Assembly (NCBI GenBank): GCA_965213855.1
Contig: CBDCAA010000009.1
Span: 1-64,000, forward strand
DNA from: JBBROS01 sp965213855
GTDB taxonomy: Bacteria > Pseudomonadota > Alphaproteobacteria > Acetobacterales > Acetobacteraceae
DNA: 64,000 nucleotides
Direction of reading: 5' to 3'
Shown here: positions 47,074-55,439 of the stretch, in pieces
Position numbering within the stretch: the stretch's first letter is position 1
Layout of the letters: every line of letters begins with the position of its first letter
The notes under the pieces: generated by a model
Told to the model about the DNA's origin: nothing
Seen by the model: the letters and a program-made list of their open reading frames with translations, nothing else
The model's database searches: none
Made by a program: the position numbers and the translations under genes

Positions 47074-48191
47074 CGGGATTGGCTCGGCAGAGTATGACGA
47101 ACGGCGTCGTGAGCAGGGTGGCACCCGGAATGGTTGGCGTGGACGCGGCATGGCCGCCGGCGGGGACGGCAGGCGTGGATCGCGTGGACGACAGCGACGG
47201 GCTGTTCAGCAACATAAGGCGCAAGCCGATCGTGACGGCCCGGCCGATCTGCTGCCTTGCCATCGATGCGGAGGAGGATTTCGACTGGGACCGCCCGGTC
47301 CGCGACACCGGGTATTCCACGGAATGCATGCGGCATGTGACGGACCTGCAGGAAATCCTGGGCGCCTACCAGTTCCGGCCGACCTACATGCTGACTTACC
47401 CGGTGCTGGAGGACGCCGTCGTCGTGCGCATGCTGCGCGCGCAGCATGAGCGCGGGGAGTGCGAGCTTGGCCTGCAGCTGCACCCATGGGTGACCCCGCC
47501 CTTCGACGGCGGGGTGGACCATGGATCGTATCTTGGCAACCTCGATGCGGTGGCCGAGGAACGCAAGCTGCTGCAGCTAATGGGCAAGTTCCGGGAAGTG
47601 TTCGGGATGGAGCCGGTGACGTTCCGCGCCGGGCGCTACGGGCTGAGCCGGGCGACGACGCAGCTCCTCGAACGGCATGGCTTCACGGTCGACACCAGCC
47701 TGGCGCCGCGGACAGACTTCGAGCCGGCCGGAGGCCCGGACTTCTCGGACTACGATTGCCAGCCGTTCTGGTTCGGCAAGCGGCGGGCATTGCTGGAGAT
47801 GCCGTTGTGCCGGGGCTTGGTGGGCTGGGGCGGGCGCCTGGCGCCGTGGCTGTATCAGGCCGCGGTCCGGCCGCCGCTGGCCGCGTGCCGCGCGGCGGCG
47901 ATCCTGAGCCGGGCACGCTGTGCGGAGCGGATCACGCTCTCGCCGGAAGGGAACGACTTCGCGGCGATGCGGCGGTTCCTGCGGCGGCGGCAGGCGCTCG
48001 GGCAAAGCGTGTTCTCGATCAGCTTCCACAGCTCGTCGCTGTGGCCGGGGCGCAACCCCTATGTCCGCGACCGGCCCGACCTGCACGTCTTCTATGACCG
48101 GCTTTCGGCCCTGCTCGATCTCATGGCCGATAGCGGCTTCGCATTCGCGACGTTGGCGGAAATGCCGACGCTTCTGGGCGGGGGTTCGTGA
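47070..48191 (+). CDS. polysaccharide deacetylase (NodB-like) family protein
   Basis: 373 residues from the GTG at 47070, whose bases overlap the preceding TGA. The NodB-like domain shows AIDAEEDFDWDRPVRDTGYS (metal and catalytic aspartates), then LGLQLHPWVTPPFD (His zinc ligand) and TFRAGRYGLSRATTQLLERHGFTVDTS. The C-terminal part has FSISFHSSSLWPGRNPY. Such enzymes remove acetyl groups from sugar polymers. The first 60 residues (to about RRKPIVTARPICC) are poorly conserved in type, so a later start is possible. Confidence 0.82.
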   Translation: MTGLARQSMTNGVVSRVAPGMVGVDAAWPPAGTAGVDRVDDSDGLFSNIRRKPIVTARPICCLAIDAEEDFDWDRPVRDTGYSTECMRHVTDLQEILGAYQFRPTYMLTYPVLEDAVVVRMLRAQHERGECELGLQLHPWVTPPFDGGVDHGSYLGNLDAVAEERKLLQLMGKFREVFGMEPVTFRAGRYGLSRATTQLLERHGFTVDTSLAPRTDFEPAGGPDFSDYDCQPFWFGKRRALLEMPLCRGLVGWGGRLAPWLYQAAVRPPLAACRAAAILSRARCAERITLSPEGNDFAAMRRFLRRRQALGQSVFSISFHSSSLWPGRNPYVRDRPDLHVFYDRLSALLDLMADSGFAFATLAEMPTLLGGGS

Positions 48192-49408
48192 CGTCCGGGG
48201 GCGCCGCCGCGGTCCAGGTGGTGCTGATCGCCAACAACTTCCCACCCGTGCGGGGCGGGTCGGGGGCGGTCTATGCCAATCTCGCGCGGTGCGCGGCGCC
48301 GCGAATGCTCGTCCTGGCGCCGCGGATCAACTACTCCGACGGGCTACCGCTGATCGGCTGGCGCGAGTACGACCGGATGGCTGCCTTCCCGGTGCGCCGG
48401 CTGGCATTGCTGCGCACCGCGATGGGGGCGCGGCGGCGGGCGCTGGGCAAGGTGCCGCTGATCGCGATGGACATCGTGATCCGGGCCCGGCTCGCGTGGT
48501 CGGTGCTGCGGCAGTTGCGGGCCGGCGTAAGGGCGGTCTGTGTCGGCGAGCTGATGGCGAGCGGCTGGCTGTTGCACGTGCTGCGCCTCGTGCCCGGGAT
48601 CAGGACGCTGGTCTATGTGCATGGCGAGGAGATCACGACCGATGACCCGTATGACCCGGGGTATGTGCGGCGGCGCCGGGCGCTGGCGGCCGCGGACCGG
48701 ATCGTGGTCGTGAGCCGGTTCACGCAACAGGCCGTGGTCGCGATGCTGGGCGAGCGCCTGTCGAAGCGCATCGTTCTGGTGGAAAACGGGGTCGATACCA
48801 CGCGTTTCTTCCCGGCGCCCCGGCAGGCGGAGCTGATCGCCCGCTACCGCTTGGATGGGCAGTTCGTGTTCATCACCGTCTGCCGCTTGCTGGAGAAGAA
48901 AGGCGTCGACCAAGCGTTGCGGGCCTTCGCGCAGCTGCTGCCGGAGCACCCTTCGACCCGATACGTCATCGTGGGGAGCGGGCCGTATGAGCCGGACCTG
49001 CGTGCGCTGGCGATGTCGCTTGGGATCGACGGTGCGGTCACGTTCGCCGGCAACGTGGCCGAGCACGAGCTGGTTGCGCATTACCGCCTGGGCGACGTGT
49101 TCGTGATGCCGAACCGGGTGTTGCCGAACGGGGACACGGAAGGGTTCGGGCTGGTGTTCCTGGAGGCCAATGCATGCGGGCTACCGGTCATCGCCGGGCA
49201 GGACGGCGGGAGCGTCGACGCCGTGACGCACGGGGAGAACGGACTGGTGGTGGACGGGAACGCGGTGCCGGCGATCCTTGAGGCGATGCGCCAGTTCCGG
49301 ACCGATGCCCCGTTGCGGGCGCGTCTGGCGCGGTCGAGCCTGCTGGCGGCCAAAGCGGCGGACTGGAACAGCCGGGCGGAGGCGTTCTTGCACGCCTGCG
49401 TGGACTGA
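48188..49408 (+). CDS. glycosyltransferase family 4
   Basis: 406 residues from a GTG overlapping the deacetylase stop. It begins with the donor-independent half VVLIANNFPPVRGGSGAVYANLAR and contains YVHGEEITTDDPYD. Typical GT4 landmarks follow: VSRFTQQAVVAML, VENGVDTTRFFP, CRLLEKKGVDQALRAFAQLLPEHP, and EGFGLVFLEANACGLPVIAGQDGG with the conserved ExxxxxxxE. The gene ends two bases before the converging stop of the AI-2E transporter gene. Confidence 0.9.
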   Translation: MTSGGAAAVQVVLIANNFPPVRGGSGAVYANLARCAAPRMLVLAPRINYSDGLPLIGWREYDRMAAFPVRRLALLRTAMGARRRALGKVPLIAMDIVIRARLAWSVLRQLRAGVRAVCVGELMASGWLLHVLRLVPGIRTLVYVHGEEITTDDPYDPGYVRRRRALAAADRIVVVSRFTQQAVVAMLGERLSKRIVLVENGVDTTRFFPAPRQAELIARYRLDGQFVFITVCRLLEKKGVDQALRAFAQLLPEHPSTRYVIVGSGPYEPDLRALAMSLGIDGAVTFAGNVAEHELVAHYRLGDVFVMPNRVLPNGDTEGFGLVFLEANACGLPVIAGQDGGSVDAVTHGENGLVVDGNAVPAILEAMRQFRTDAPLRARLARSSLLAAKAADWNSRAEAFLHACVD

Positions 49409-49410
49409 CG

Positions 49411-51264
49411 TCAGGACGTTGTGACCGGGTCCCGGGCGGCCTGGGCCTTGGCGAGCGCGACCAGCTCGCCCAACGATAAGGTGATCGTCTCGTCCTCGCC
49501 CTCCGCGCGCAGGGTTTGCAGGAGCGTGCTGCCGGCCTCGGCATGCCAGAGGCAAACGACGATGGTGGCACCCGGCATCTGGCGCTGGATACGGCGAAGC
49601 AGGTATCGGACCCCTGACGCGGTGCTGCCCTTGTCCAGGACGGACAGGCAGCACATCGCAACCTGGGGAAAGCCGGTCTTGTCGGCGCTGTCATCGAGGG
49701 CGGCGTTGGCCACCGGACTGGCGCCGAACCCGGCGTCCTGCATCACCTGCACCGCCATCGTCGCCGCCAAGCCGTCCAGTTGGCCCCGCCCCGGGATGCA
49801 CAGCACGGCGCCGGGCCGGCTCCAATCCGGGGGCTGGGCGTTCTGCTCGTGCGGCGCCCGCGGCAGGGACGCGGCGAGTTGGCCGAGTAGGGCTTCGATC
49901 TGTGCATGGATCCGGTCCAGCCGTTCGAACTCCAGGGCGTCGCGGGCGAGGTCGGTCTGTGCGAGGGCGAGGCCGAGCATGGCGACCTTGTCGTAGTAAT
50001 CGGCGAGCGAGGTGGCGGCGATGCATCGCCGGGCCTGGGCGAGCAGCTCGCGCCCGTCCCCCTCGAGCGCGCGCTGGTAGAACGTCTCGGCGGGCTCGAG
50101 CGGCGGCCGATCGCCGAGGATGACCTCGATGAAGGCGAGTGGCTCGATGTAGCGCCCGACGACGACGAGGCAGACGGTCAACGGCGTGGCGAGCAGCAGG
50201 CCGACGGGCCCCCAGAGGAACGCCCAGAACGCGGCCGAGACGATGACGGCGATCGGGGAGAGCCCCGTGCTGTGGCCGTAGAGGAGCGGCTCGACGATCT
50301 GCGAGACGATGACGTCGGTGAGGATGAACAGGCCGAGCACGATGAAGGTCAGCGACCAGCCCGGCGCCACAACCACCGCAAGCAGGACGGGCGGGATGAC
50401 GGCGATGGCCGTGCCGATGAAGGGCACGAACCGCATCGTCCCGGCCAGGATACCCCATAAAGCGGGGCTCGGCAGACCGGCGAGCCATAGGCCGGCCGTG
50501 ACGAAGACGCCGAAGCTGGCGTTGAGCAAGAGCTGGAACAGGAAGTATCGGGAGAGCCGGCTGGCGGCGTCATTGAGCGCGAGGATGGACCGGTGCAGAT
50601 CCTCCCGGCCCAGCAATCTAACCAGCCGGTCACGCAGGTCCTCGCGGGCCATCAGCACGAAGATGGCGAACACCGCGACGACCCCGGCCGTCGCAAGCGG
50701 GCCGAACAACGGCGCGACAACGGTTCGGAGAAGCGAGAATGCCGACGCGGCATCGAGCCCGGGGGTGGCGGCCGCGGCGGCCGGGCTGGCCGGTGCCGCC
50801 TTCAGCGCAGGGGGCATGACGGTCAGGTGCGTTTCGGAGGGGCCGCCGCCGAGCATGGAGCGGAGGCCGTCGAGGAGGCGCGTGACGGCCTCGCCGCCGA
50901 TCGTGAGCGACTTCACCTTCTCCTGGATCGTGTCCTGGTAGGTGGGTAGGCTTTGCGCCAGATCGGTCAGTTCACGGCCGACGATGACGCCCATGCCGAT
51001 GATGGCGACGAAGGCCAGTGTCACGGCAAGCAGAACGGAGGGCGCGCGGCCAAGGCGGGCCCGCTGCAGCAGCACGACGATGGGCGCCAGGACGAAGGCG
51101 AGAAGGACGGATAGGACGAGCGGGACCAGCAGGTCGCGGCCGAAGTAGAGGGCCAGGATCACGATCGCCGCCGCATTCAAGGCCGCCAGGCTGGTCGGAC
51201 GTGGCGGCGTCGGGTCGGTCCGGTCGGGCGCGAGCGTCATCGGCTTGTGTGGTGTTTGTTGCAC
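49411..51264 (-). CDS. AI-2E family transporter with a long soluble C-terminal extension
   Basis: 617 residues, against about 350-400 for ordinary family members. Residues about 25-390 are the AI-2E/TqsA-like permease with eight hydrophobic segments, including LVLSVLLAFVLAPIVVLLQR and GTMRFVPFIGTAIAVIPPVLLAV. The last 220 residues are soluble and begin with helices (ALEGDGRELLAQARRCIAAT). A Rossmann-like part follows, GAVLCIPGRGQLDGLAATMAVQVMQDAGFGASPV and ATIVVCLWHAEAGSTLLQTLRAEGE, resembling a cobalamin-binding-type fold. The start may be the ATG at 51238-51240. It converges with the glycan operon, the stops being two bases apart. Confidence 0.82.
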   Translation of the reverse strand: MQQTPHKPMTLAPDRTDPTPPRPTSLAALNAAAIVILALYFGRDLLVPLVLSVLLAFVLAPIVVLLQRARLGRAPSVLLAVTLAFVAIIGMGVIVGRELTDLAQSLPTYQDTIQEKVKSLTIGGEAVTRLLDGLRSMLGGGPSETHLTVMPPALKAAPASPAAAAATPGLDAASAFSLLRTVVAPLFGPLATAGVVAVFAIFVLMAREDLRDRLVRLLGREDLHRSILALNDAASRLSRYFLFQLLLNASFGVFVTAGLWLAGLPSPALWGILAGTMRFVPFIGTAIAVIPPVLLAVVVAPGWSLTFIVLGLFILTDVIVSQIVEPLLYGHSTGLSPIAVIVSAAFWAFLWGPVGLLLATPLTVCLVVVGRYIEPLAFIEVILGDRPPLEPAETFYQRALEGDGRELLAQARRCIAATSLADYYDKVAMLGLALAQTDLARDALEFERLDRIHAQIEALLGQLAASLPRAPHEQNAQPPDWSRPGAVLCIPGRGQLDGLAATMAVQVMQDAGFGASPVANAALDDSADKTGFPQVAMCCLSVLDKGSTASGVRYLLRRIQRQMPGATIVVCLWHAEAGSTLLQTLRAEGEDETITLSLGELVALAKAQAARDPVTTS

Positions 51265-51326
51265 CGGGAATGCAGCCCGGGGCAGCCATCCGCGTTGTTG
51301 CCGGAAACGGCTGAAAGGCGGACCGC

Positions 51327-51710
51327 GTGACGAAAGTGTTGCTGGTCGAAGACCATGAGGAGTTGTGGGACTCGCTGTCCCGCCGGTTGCGCCGGCACGG
51401 GTTCGAAGTCGTCTTGGCGCATGACGGGCAGCAGGCGCTGGACCAGGTCGTGGCAGAGACGCCGGAAGTCGTGCTGCTGGATATGAACCTTCCGGTCATG
51501 GATGGCTGGACGGTGGCGCGCAACCTGAGAGCCGGTCCGTCGGCCAGTTCGGTCGCGATCATCGCGTTGACGGCGCATGCGATGGCGGCAGACCGGGCGA
51601 AGGCGATCGACGCGGGATGCGACGAGTATCACGCCAAGCCCGTCGATTTCACGCGGCTGCTGGAGCAGATCGACGAGGTTTTGCTGAAACGGGAGGATGC
51701 ACGGGCGTGA
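51327..51710 (+). CDS. single-domain response regulator (CheY-like), first of a tandem pair
   Basis: 127 residues from a GTG with AAGGCGGA upstream. The receiver domain shows VEDHEELWDSLSRRL (acidic pair), the phosphorylated aspartate in VVLLDMNLPVMDGWTVAR, the threonine switch in IIALTAHAMAADRAKAIDAGCDEYHAKP and the lysine in KPV. No output domain follows, so it acts by protein contact. It is closely related in sequence to the next gene, 78 bases downstream. No histidine kinase gene is nearby. Confidence 0.92.
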   Translation: MTKVLLVEDHEELWDSLSRRLRRHGFEVVLAHDGQQALDQVVAETPEVVLLDMNLPVMDGWTVARNLRAGPSASSVAIIALTAHAMAADRAKAIDAGCDEYHAKPVDFTRLLEQIDEVLLKREDARA

Positions 51711-51788
51711 CCGCGGCGGAGCGGCGGGGAGCCATCCGGATGGGGCTGCGTTGAACGGTGCACGCCATCTACTCTGAAGGGATATCCC

Positions 51789-52181
51789 GTGAGCCGAATC
51801 CTGCTGGTCGAGGATCATGAGGAGATCTGGGATTTCCTTTCGCGCCGGCTGAAGCGGCGCGGGCACGACGTCGTGGTCGCGACGGATGGTCAGGAGGGAG
51901 TCGACCGTGCGGGCGCCGACCGGCCGGAGGTGATCCTGCTGGACATGAACCTCCCGATCATGGACGGATGGACGGCGGCCGGTATCCTCAAGGGCGACCC
52001 GGCCACGCGCGGCATCCCGATCATCGCCTTGACCGCGCATGCGATGGCGGGCGACCGGGAGCGGGCTGTCGCCGCGGGCTGCGACGACTACCACCCCAAG
52101 CCGATCGACTTCGCGCTTCTGCTGACGCAGATCGAGGCGTTGGTCGGCCAGGCAGACACGCCAGCGCCGGCGAGCGCTTGA
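51789..52181 (+). CDS. single-domain response regulator (CheY-like), second of a tandem pair
   Basis: 130 residues from a GTG. It shares most of its motifs with the upstream gene: LLVEDHEEIWDFLSRRLKRRG, VILLDMNLPIMDGWTAAG and IIALTAHAMAGDRERAVAAGCDDYHPKPIDFALLL. All phosphorylation-site residues are present. The pair probably arose by local duplication and may share a kinase while differing in targets. It ends 31 bases before the converging glgX stop. Confidence 0.92.
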   Translation: MSRILLVEDHEEIWDFLSRRLKRRGHDVVVATDGQEGVDRAGADRPEVILLDMNLPIMDGWTAAGILKGDPATRGIPIIALTAHAMAGDRERAVAAGCDDYHPKPIDFALLLTQIEALVGQADTPAPASA

Positions 52182-52212
52182 CGCGAGAGCCCGGGGACGC
52201 GTCACCGGACCG

Positions 52213-54384
52213 TCATCCGGCTTTGGCGAGGGTGCCGTCCGGCTCGAGCTCGAGCAGCAGGACGGAGCGGCCGGTGACCTGATACTCGGATTCGAGATCG
52301 AACCGGGGTTCGCCGTCGAGGTCGGGCTGGTTGGTGTCGACCAGCAGATGCCAGCCTTGGCCGCCAGGCACGGTCGGCAGCTTGAAGCCGACCATATCGT
52401 GGTAGGCGTTCAGGATCAGCAGCAGGGTGCGATCGATGCCGCGCTTGCGGATGCCGCTGGGCTGGGCACGGCCGTCGAGCACGACGCCCATGCACTTGGC
52501 GCCGGGTTCCTGCCAGTTCTCGGGCGTCATCTCAAGGCCCGCCGGGGTGATCCAGGTCAGCTCCTTGATGTCCAGCTCTTCGTTGTAGGCGCCGGTCAGG
52601 AAGCGCTCGCGGCGGAGGATCGGGAAGGTGTTGCGGATCCGGGCGAGCTTGCGCACGAACCGCATCAGAGACTGCCCGGCCTCGTCGAGCTCCCAGTTGA
52701 CCCACGAGATCTCGTTGTCCTGGCAATAAGCGTTGTTGTTGCCGTGCTGGGTTCGGCCGAACTCGTCGCCGGCGACGATCATCGGCATGCCCTGCGAGAG
52801 AAGGAGGGTAGCGAGCATGTTGCGCTTCTGGCGCTCGCGCAGCGCGATGACCTCGGGGTCGTCGGTCGGTCCCTCGGCACCGTGGTTCCAGCTGTGGTTG
52901 TTGTCGGTGCCGTCCTTGTTGTCCTCGCCGTTCGCCTCGTTGTGCTTCTCGTTGTAGGAGACGGTGTCGTTGAGCGTGAAGCCGTCATGGGCGGTGAGGA
53001 AATTGACGCTGGACCAGGGGCGGCGGCCGCCCCAATCGAACTTGTCGGCCGAGCCGGTGATGCGGGTCGCGACGTCGGCGATCTTCCCGTCCTCGCCTTT
53101 CCAGAAGGCGCGGATATCGTCGCGGAACTTGTCGTTCCACTCGGCCCATCCCGGGGGGAAGCCACCGACCTGGTAGCCGCCGGGGCCGCAATCCCAGGGT
53201 TCGGCGATCATCTTGACGTGGCTCAGCACCGGATCCTGGCCGACCGCGCGAAGGAAGCCGGATTGCTGGTCGAAGCCGTGCGGCTCGCGGGCGAGGATGG
53301 TGCCGAGGTCGAAGCGGAAGCCGTCGACGTGCATGTCCTGCACCCAGTAGCGCAGGCTGTCGGTGACCATCTGGATCACGCGGGGGTGGCTGAGGTTGAC
53401 GGTGTTCCCGGTGCCGGTGTCGTTGATGTAGTAGCGCTTCTGGTCGGGCAGCAGCCGGTAGTAGCTGGCGTTGTCGATGCCCTTGAAGGACAGGGTGGCG
53501 CCGCGCTCGTTGCCTTCGGCGGTGTGGTTGTAGACGACGTCGAGGATGACCTCGAGGTTGGACTCGTGCAGGCGGGCGACCATTTCCTTGAACTCAGCGA
53601 ACGCGAAGTCCGGCACGGACCCGTAACGGCGCGCCGGCGAGAAGAAGCCGATCGTGTTATAGCCCCAGTAGTTGGTGAGGGACTTGTCGAGCAGGTAGTC
53701 GTCGTTGACGAAGGTATGGATTGGCAGCAGCTCGACCGCGGTGACGCCGACCGATTTCATGTGACGGATGATGGCCGGGTCCGTCAGGCCACGGAACGTG
53801 CCGCGCAGGTTCTCCGGCAGATCCGGATGGAGCTGGGTCAGGCCACGGACGTGCGCTTCGTAGATGACGCTGCGGTCGAACCCGATGCGGGGCGGCCGGT
53901 CGTCGCCCCAGCTGAACGCGCTGTCGATGACGCGGGCCTTGAGGTTGTAGGGGGCGCTGTCGCGCTCGTCATAGGTGAGGTCGTCCCCGGTCTCCATCTG
54001 GTAGCCGAACAGGGCCGGGTTCCACTCGAGTTGGCCGACGACGGATTTGGCGTAGGGATCGAGCAGGAGCTTGTTGGGGTTGAACCGGTGGCCGTTCTCG
54101 GGGTCATAGGGGCCGTGCACGCGGTAGCCGTAGATTGTACCGGGGCGGGCATCCGGCAGGTAGCCGTGGAAGATCTCGTTCGTGTATTCGGGCAGCTCGA
54201 TGCGTTCGATCTCGGTCTCACCCTGGTCGTCGAACAGGCAGAGCTCGACCTTGTCGGCGTTGGCGGAGAACAGCGCGAAGTTTACCCCCGACCCGTTCCA
54301 GGTGGCCCCAAGCGGAGAGGGGCGGCCCTCGCGAAGGCGGGATTTACGGGCGGGCTGGTTCATGCGGGCGGGTCCGATGGTCAT
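52213..54384 (-). CDS. glgX: glycogen debranching enzyme GlgX (isoamylase-type)
   Basis: About 723 residues. The N-terminal CBM48 module begins REGRPSPLGATWNGSGVNFALFSANADKVELCLFDD. The GH13 catalytic part follows: EVILDVVYNHTAEGNE, VDGFRFDLGTIL (nucleophile aspartate), MIAEPWDCGPGGYQVG (general acid glutamate) and FLTAHDGFTLNDTV. GlgX removes alpha-1,6 branches from phosphorylase-limited glycogen. It stands alone, with no other glycogen gene in the window. Start: ATG at 54382-54384; in-frame ATGs at 54361-54363 and 54388-54390 are alternatives and none has a clear ribosome site. Confidence 0.92.
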   Translation of the reverse strand: MTIGPARMNQPARKSRLREGRPSPLGATWNGSGVNFALFSANADKVELCLFDDQGETEIERIELPEYTNEIFHGYLPDARPGTIYGYRVHGPYDPENGHRFNPNKLLLDPYAKSVVGQLEWNPALFGYQMETGDDLTYDERDSAPYNLKARVIDSAFSWGDDRPPRIGFDRSVIYEAHVRGLTQLHPDLPENLRGTFRGLTDPAIIRHMKSVGVTAVELLPIHTFVNDDYLLDKSLTNYWGYNTIGFFSPARRYGSVPDFAFAEFKEMVARLHESNLEVILDVVYNHTAEGNERGATLSFKGIDNASYYRLLPDQKRYYINDTGTGNTVNLSHPRVIQMVTDSLRYWVQDMHVDGFRFDLGTILAREPHGFDQQSGFLRAVGQDPVLSHVKMIAEPWDCGPGGYQVGGFPPGWAEWNDKFRDDIRAFWKGEDGKIADVATRITGSADKFDWGGRRPWSSVNFLTAHDGFTLNDTVSYNEKHNEANGEDNKDGTDNNHSWNHGAEGPTDDPEVIALRERQKRNMLATLLLSQGMPMIVAGDEFGRTQHGNNNAYCQDNEISWVNWELDEAGQSLMRFVRKLARIRNTFPILRRERFLTGAYNEELDIKELTWITPAGLEMTPENWQEPGAKCMGVVLDGRAQPSGIRKRGIDRTLLLILNAYHDMVGFKLPTVPGGQGWHLLVDTNQPDLDGEPRFDLESEYQVTGRSVLLLELEPDGTLAKAG

Positions 54385-54572
54385 GGGCATGCGGCGCGCA
54401 GTGCGGCCTAAGGCCGCCACGGCGCCGGACACCCCGTTGCAGGTATCACCACCACTACGCGCGGCACGGCAGTAAGGTTTGAAGCTCGCGGGAAATTAGC
54501 GGTCTGGCGCGCACCTCGTGATCAGCGATGGTGCTCAGACCGATCCGGCTCACAAACCGCACTCGAGACCAG

Positions 54573-54649
54573 TGGCGCGCCCGGAAAGACTCGAACTTCC
54601 AACCCCCAGATTCGTAGTCTGGTGCTCTATCCAATTGAGCTACGGGCGC
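54573..54649 (-). tRNA. tRNA-Arg (anticodon ACG)
   Basis: Read on the minus strand it starts GCGCCCGTAGCTCAATTGG (acceptor and D arm). The anticodon arm is CCAGA-CTACGAA-TCTGG with anticodon ACG, and the T arm reads GGAAGTTCGAGTCTTTCC. The seven-base acceptor stem GCGCCCG/CGGGCGC pairs perfectly, and discriminator G and CCA are encoded. The A34 of ACG would normally be edited to inosine by TadA to read CGU/CGC/CGA. Confidence 0.95.
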
Positions 54650-54723
54650 CGCGGCGGAGGCGGCGGTGTAACCTAGAGCACCGGGGGGTGCAAGGGGGCC
54701 GGCCGGCTTGCCGGCGGGCTGTG

Positions 54724-55215
54724 CTAAAGCCTGCTCCCGCGCGCCGCGCGCTGGAACTGCTGCAACGTACGATCCGCGGACAGGCGCTGATCGGCCGTCA
54801 TGGCCTGATAGAGCGCCTCGAAGGCCGGGAGCAGCCGCTCGACGTTGTCGGCGTGCAGGCGTGAGAGCGCGGCGTAGTTGCGGAGCGCGTCGATCGCCGG
54901 CAGCCCGGTTGAACCGGCAGTCTGATCATGGTGGCTGCGTTCCATCGCCTGCGCGTTTTGGCGCATCACCCCGGCGAACGCGGCCCATTGCTGCTCCTCG
55001 GCCGGCGTGATGGCCAGACGGGCATGCAGGTCCCGGATATGCGCCTCGACACGCTCCATCGCCCGCCGGTCGAGTAGGTCCGTCTGGGCTGGCCAGGCGC
55101 GGCTGGCGGCGGAACCCTCGACTAAGGGGGCGACCGAGGGGGCGGTCGCGCCACCGCCTTGCGCTGCGGCCGGCGCCGTCAACGCCAGCACGATCAGCGC
55201 CACCCTTGATCCCAT
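54724..55215 (-). CDS. periplasmic LTxxQ-motif (Spy/CpxP-like) protein
   Basis: 163 residues from the ATG at 55213-55215, giving a signal peptide MGSRVALIVLALTAPAAAQ. The mature part is helical, with two LTxxQ-type motifs: ARLAITPAEEQQWAAFAGVM and QAMTADQRLSADRTLQQF. Spy/CpxP proteins are periplasmic chaperones or stress sensors. A Pro/Ala-rich spacer precedes the helical part. The longer frame to 55383 has no signal sequence and is rejected. An inverted repeat lies about 50 bases upstream. Confidence 0.82.
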   Translation of the reverse strand: MGSRVALIVLALTAPAAAQGGGATAPSVAPLVEGSAASRAWPAQTDLLDRRAMERVEAHIRDLHARLAITPAEEQQWAAFAGVMRQNAQAMERSHHDQTAGSTGLPAIDALRNYAALSRLHADNVERLLPAFEALYQAMTADQRLSADRTLQQFQRAARGSRL

Positions 55216-55267
55216 CGTCCACTCCCGCGCGGACAACCCGCACCGTGCGCAACGCTTGCCGTCGGAT

Positions 55268-55285
55268 GACGTTCCGGCAAACGTC
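55268..55285. promoter_or_regulatory. inverted repeat upstream of the Spy-like gene
   Basis: GACGTT and AACGTC are separated by CCGGCA, about 50 bases upstream of the start at 55215. It may be an operator for a stress regulator, but arms of six bases are weak evidence. Confidence 0.25.
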
Positions 55286-55439
55286 CTGCCAGCCCGGTCG
55301 GTGCCGCGCAGATCGGGCAGGAGCATCGGTGGCGCCCATCCATCGGCGACGTCGGGGTGACGGCGTCGCCCGCCGATCGACACGGCCGAACGGTTCCGTC
55401 AGCAAGCGCGAGCGTGGAACTACCGAGACGGTGGCGTGG

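Noticed and set aside
52348..54411. 687-codon plus-strand open frame opposite glgX
   Set aside because: Its product is a Val/Ala/Gly/Asp-rich shadow of the GlgX frame, while the minus strand contains all GH13 catalytic motifs.
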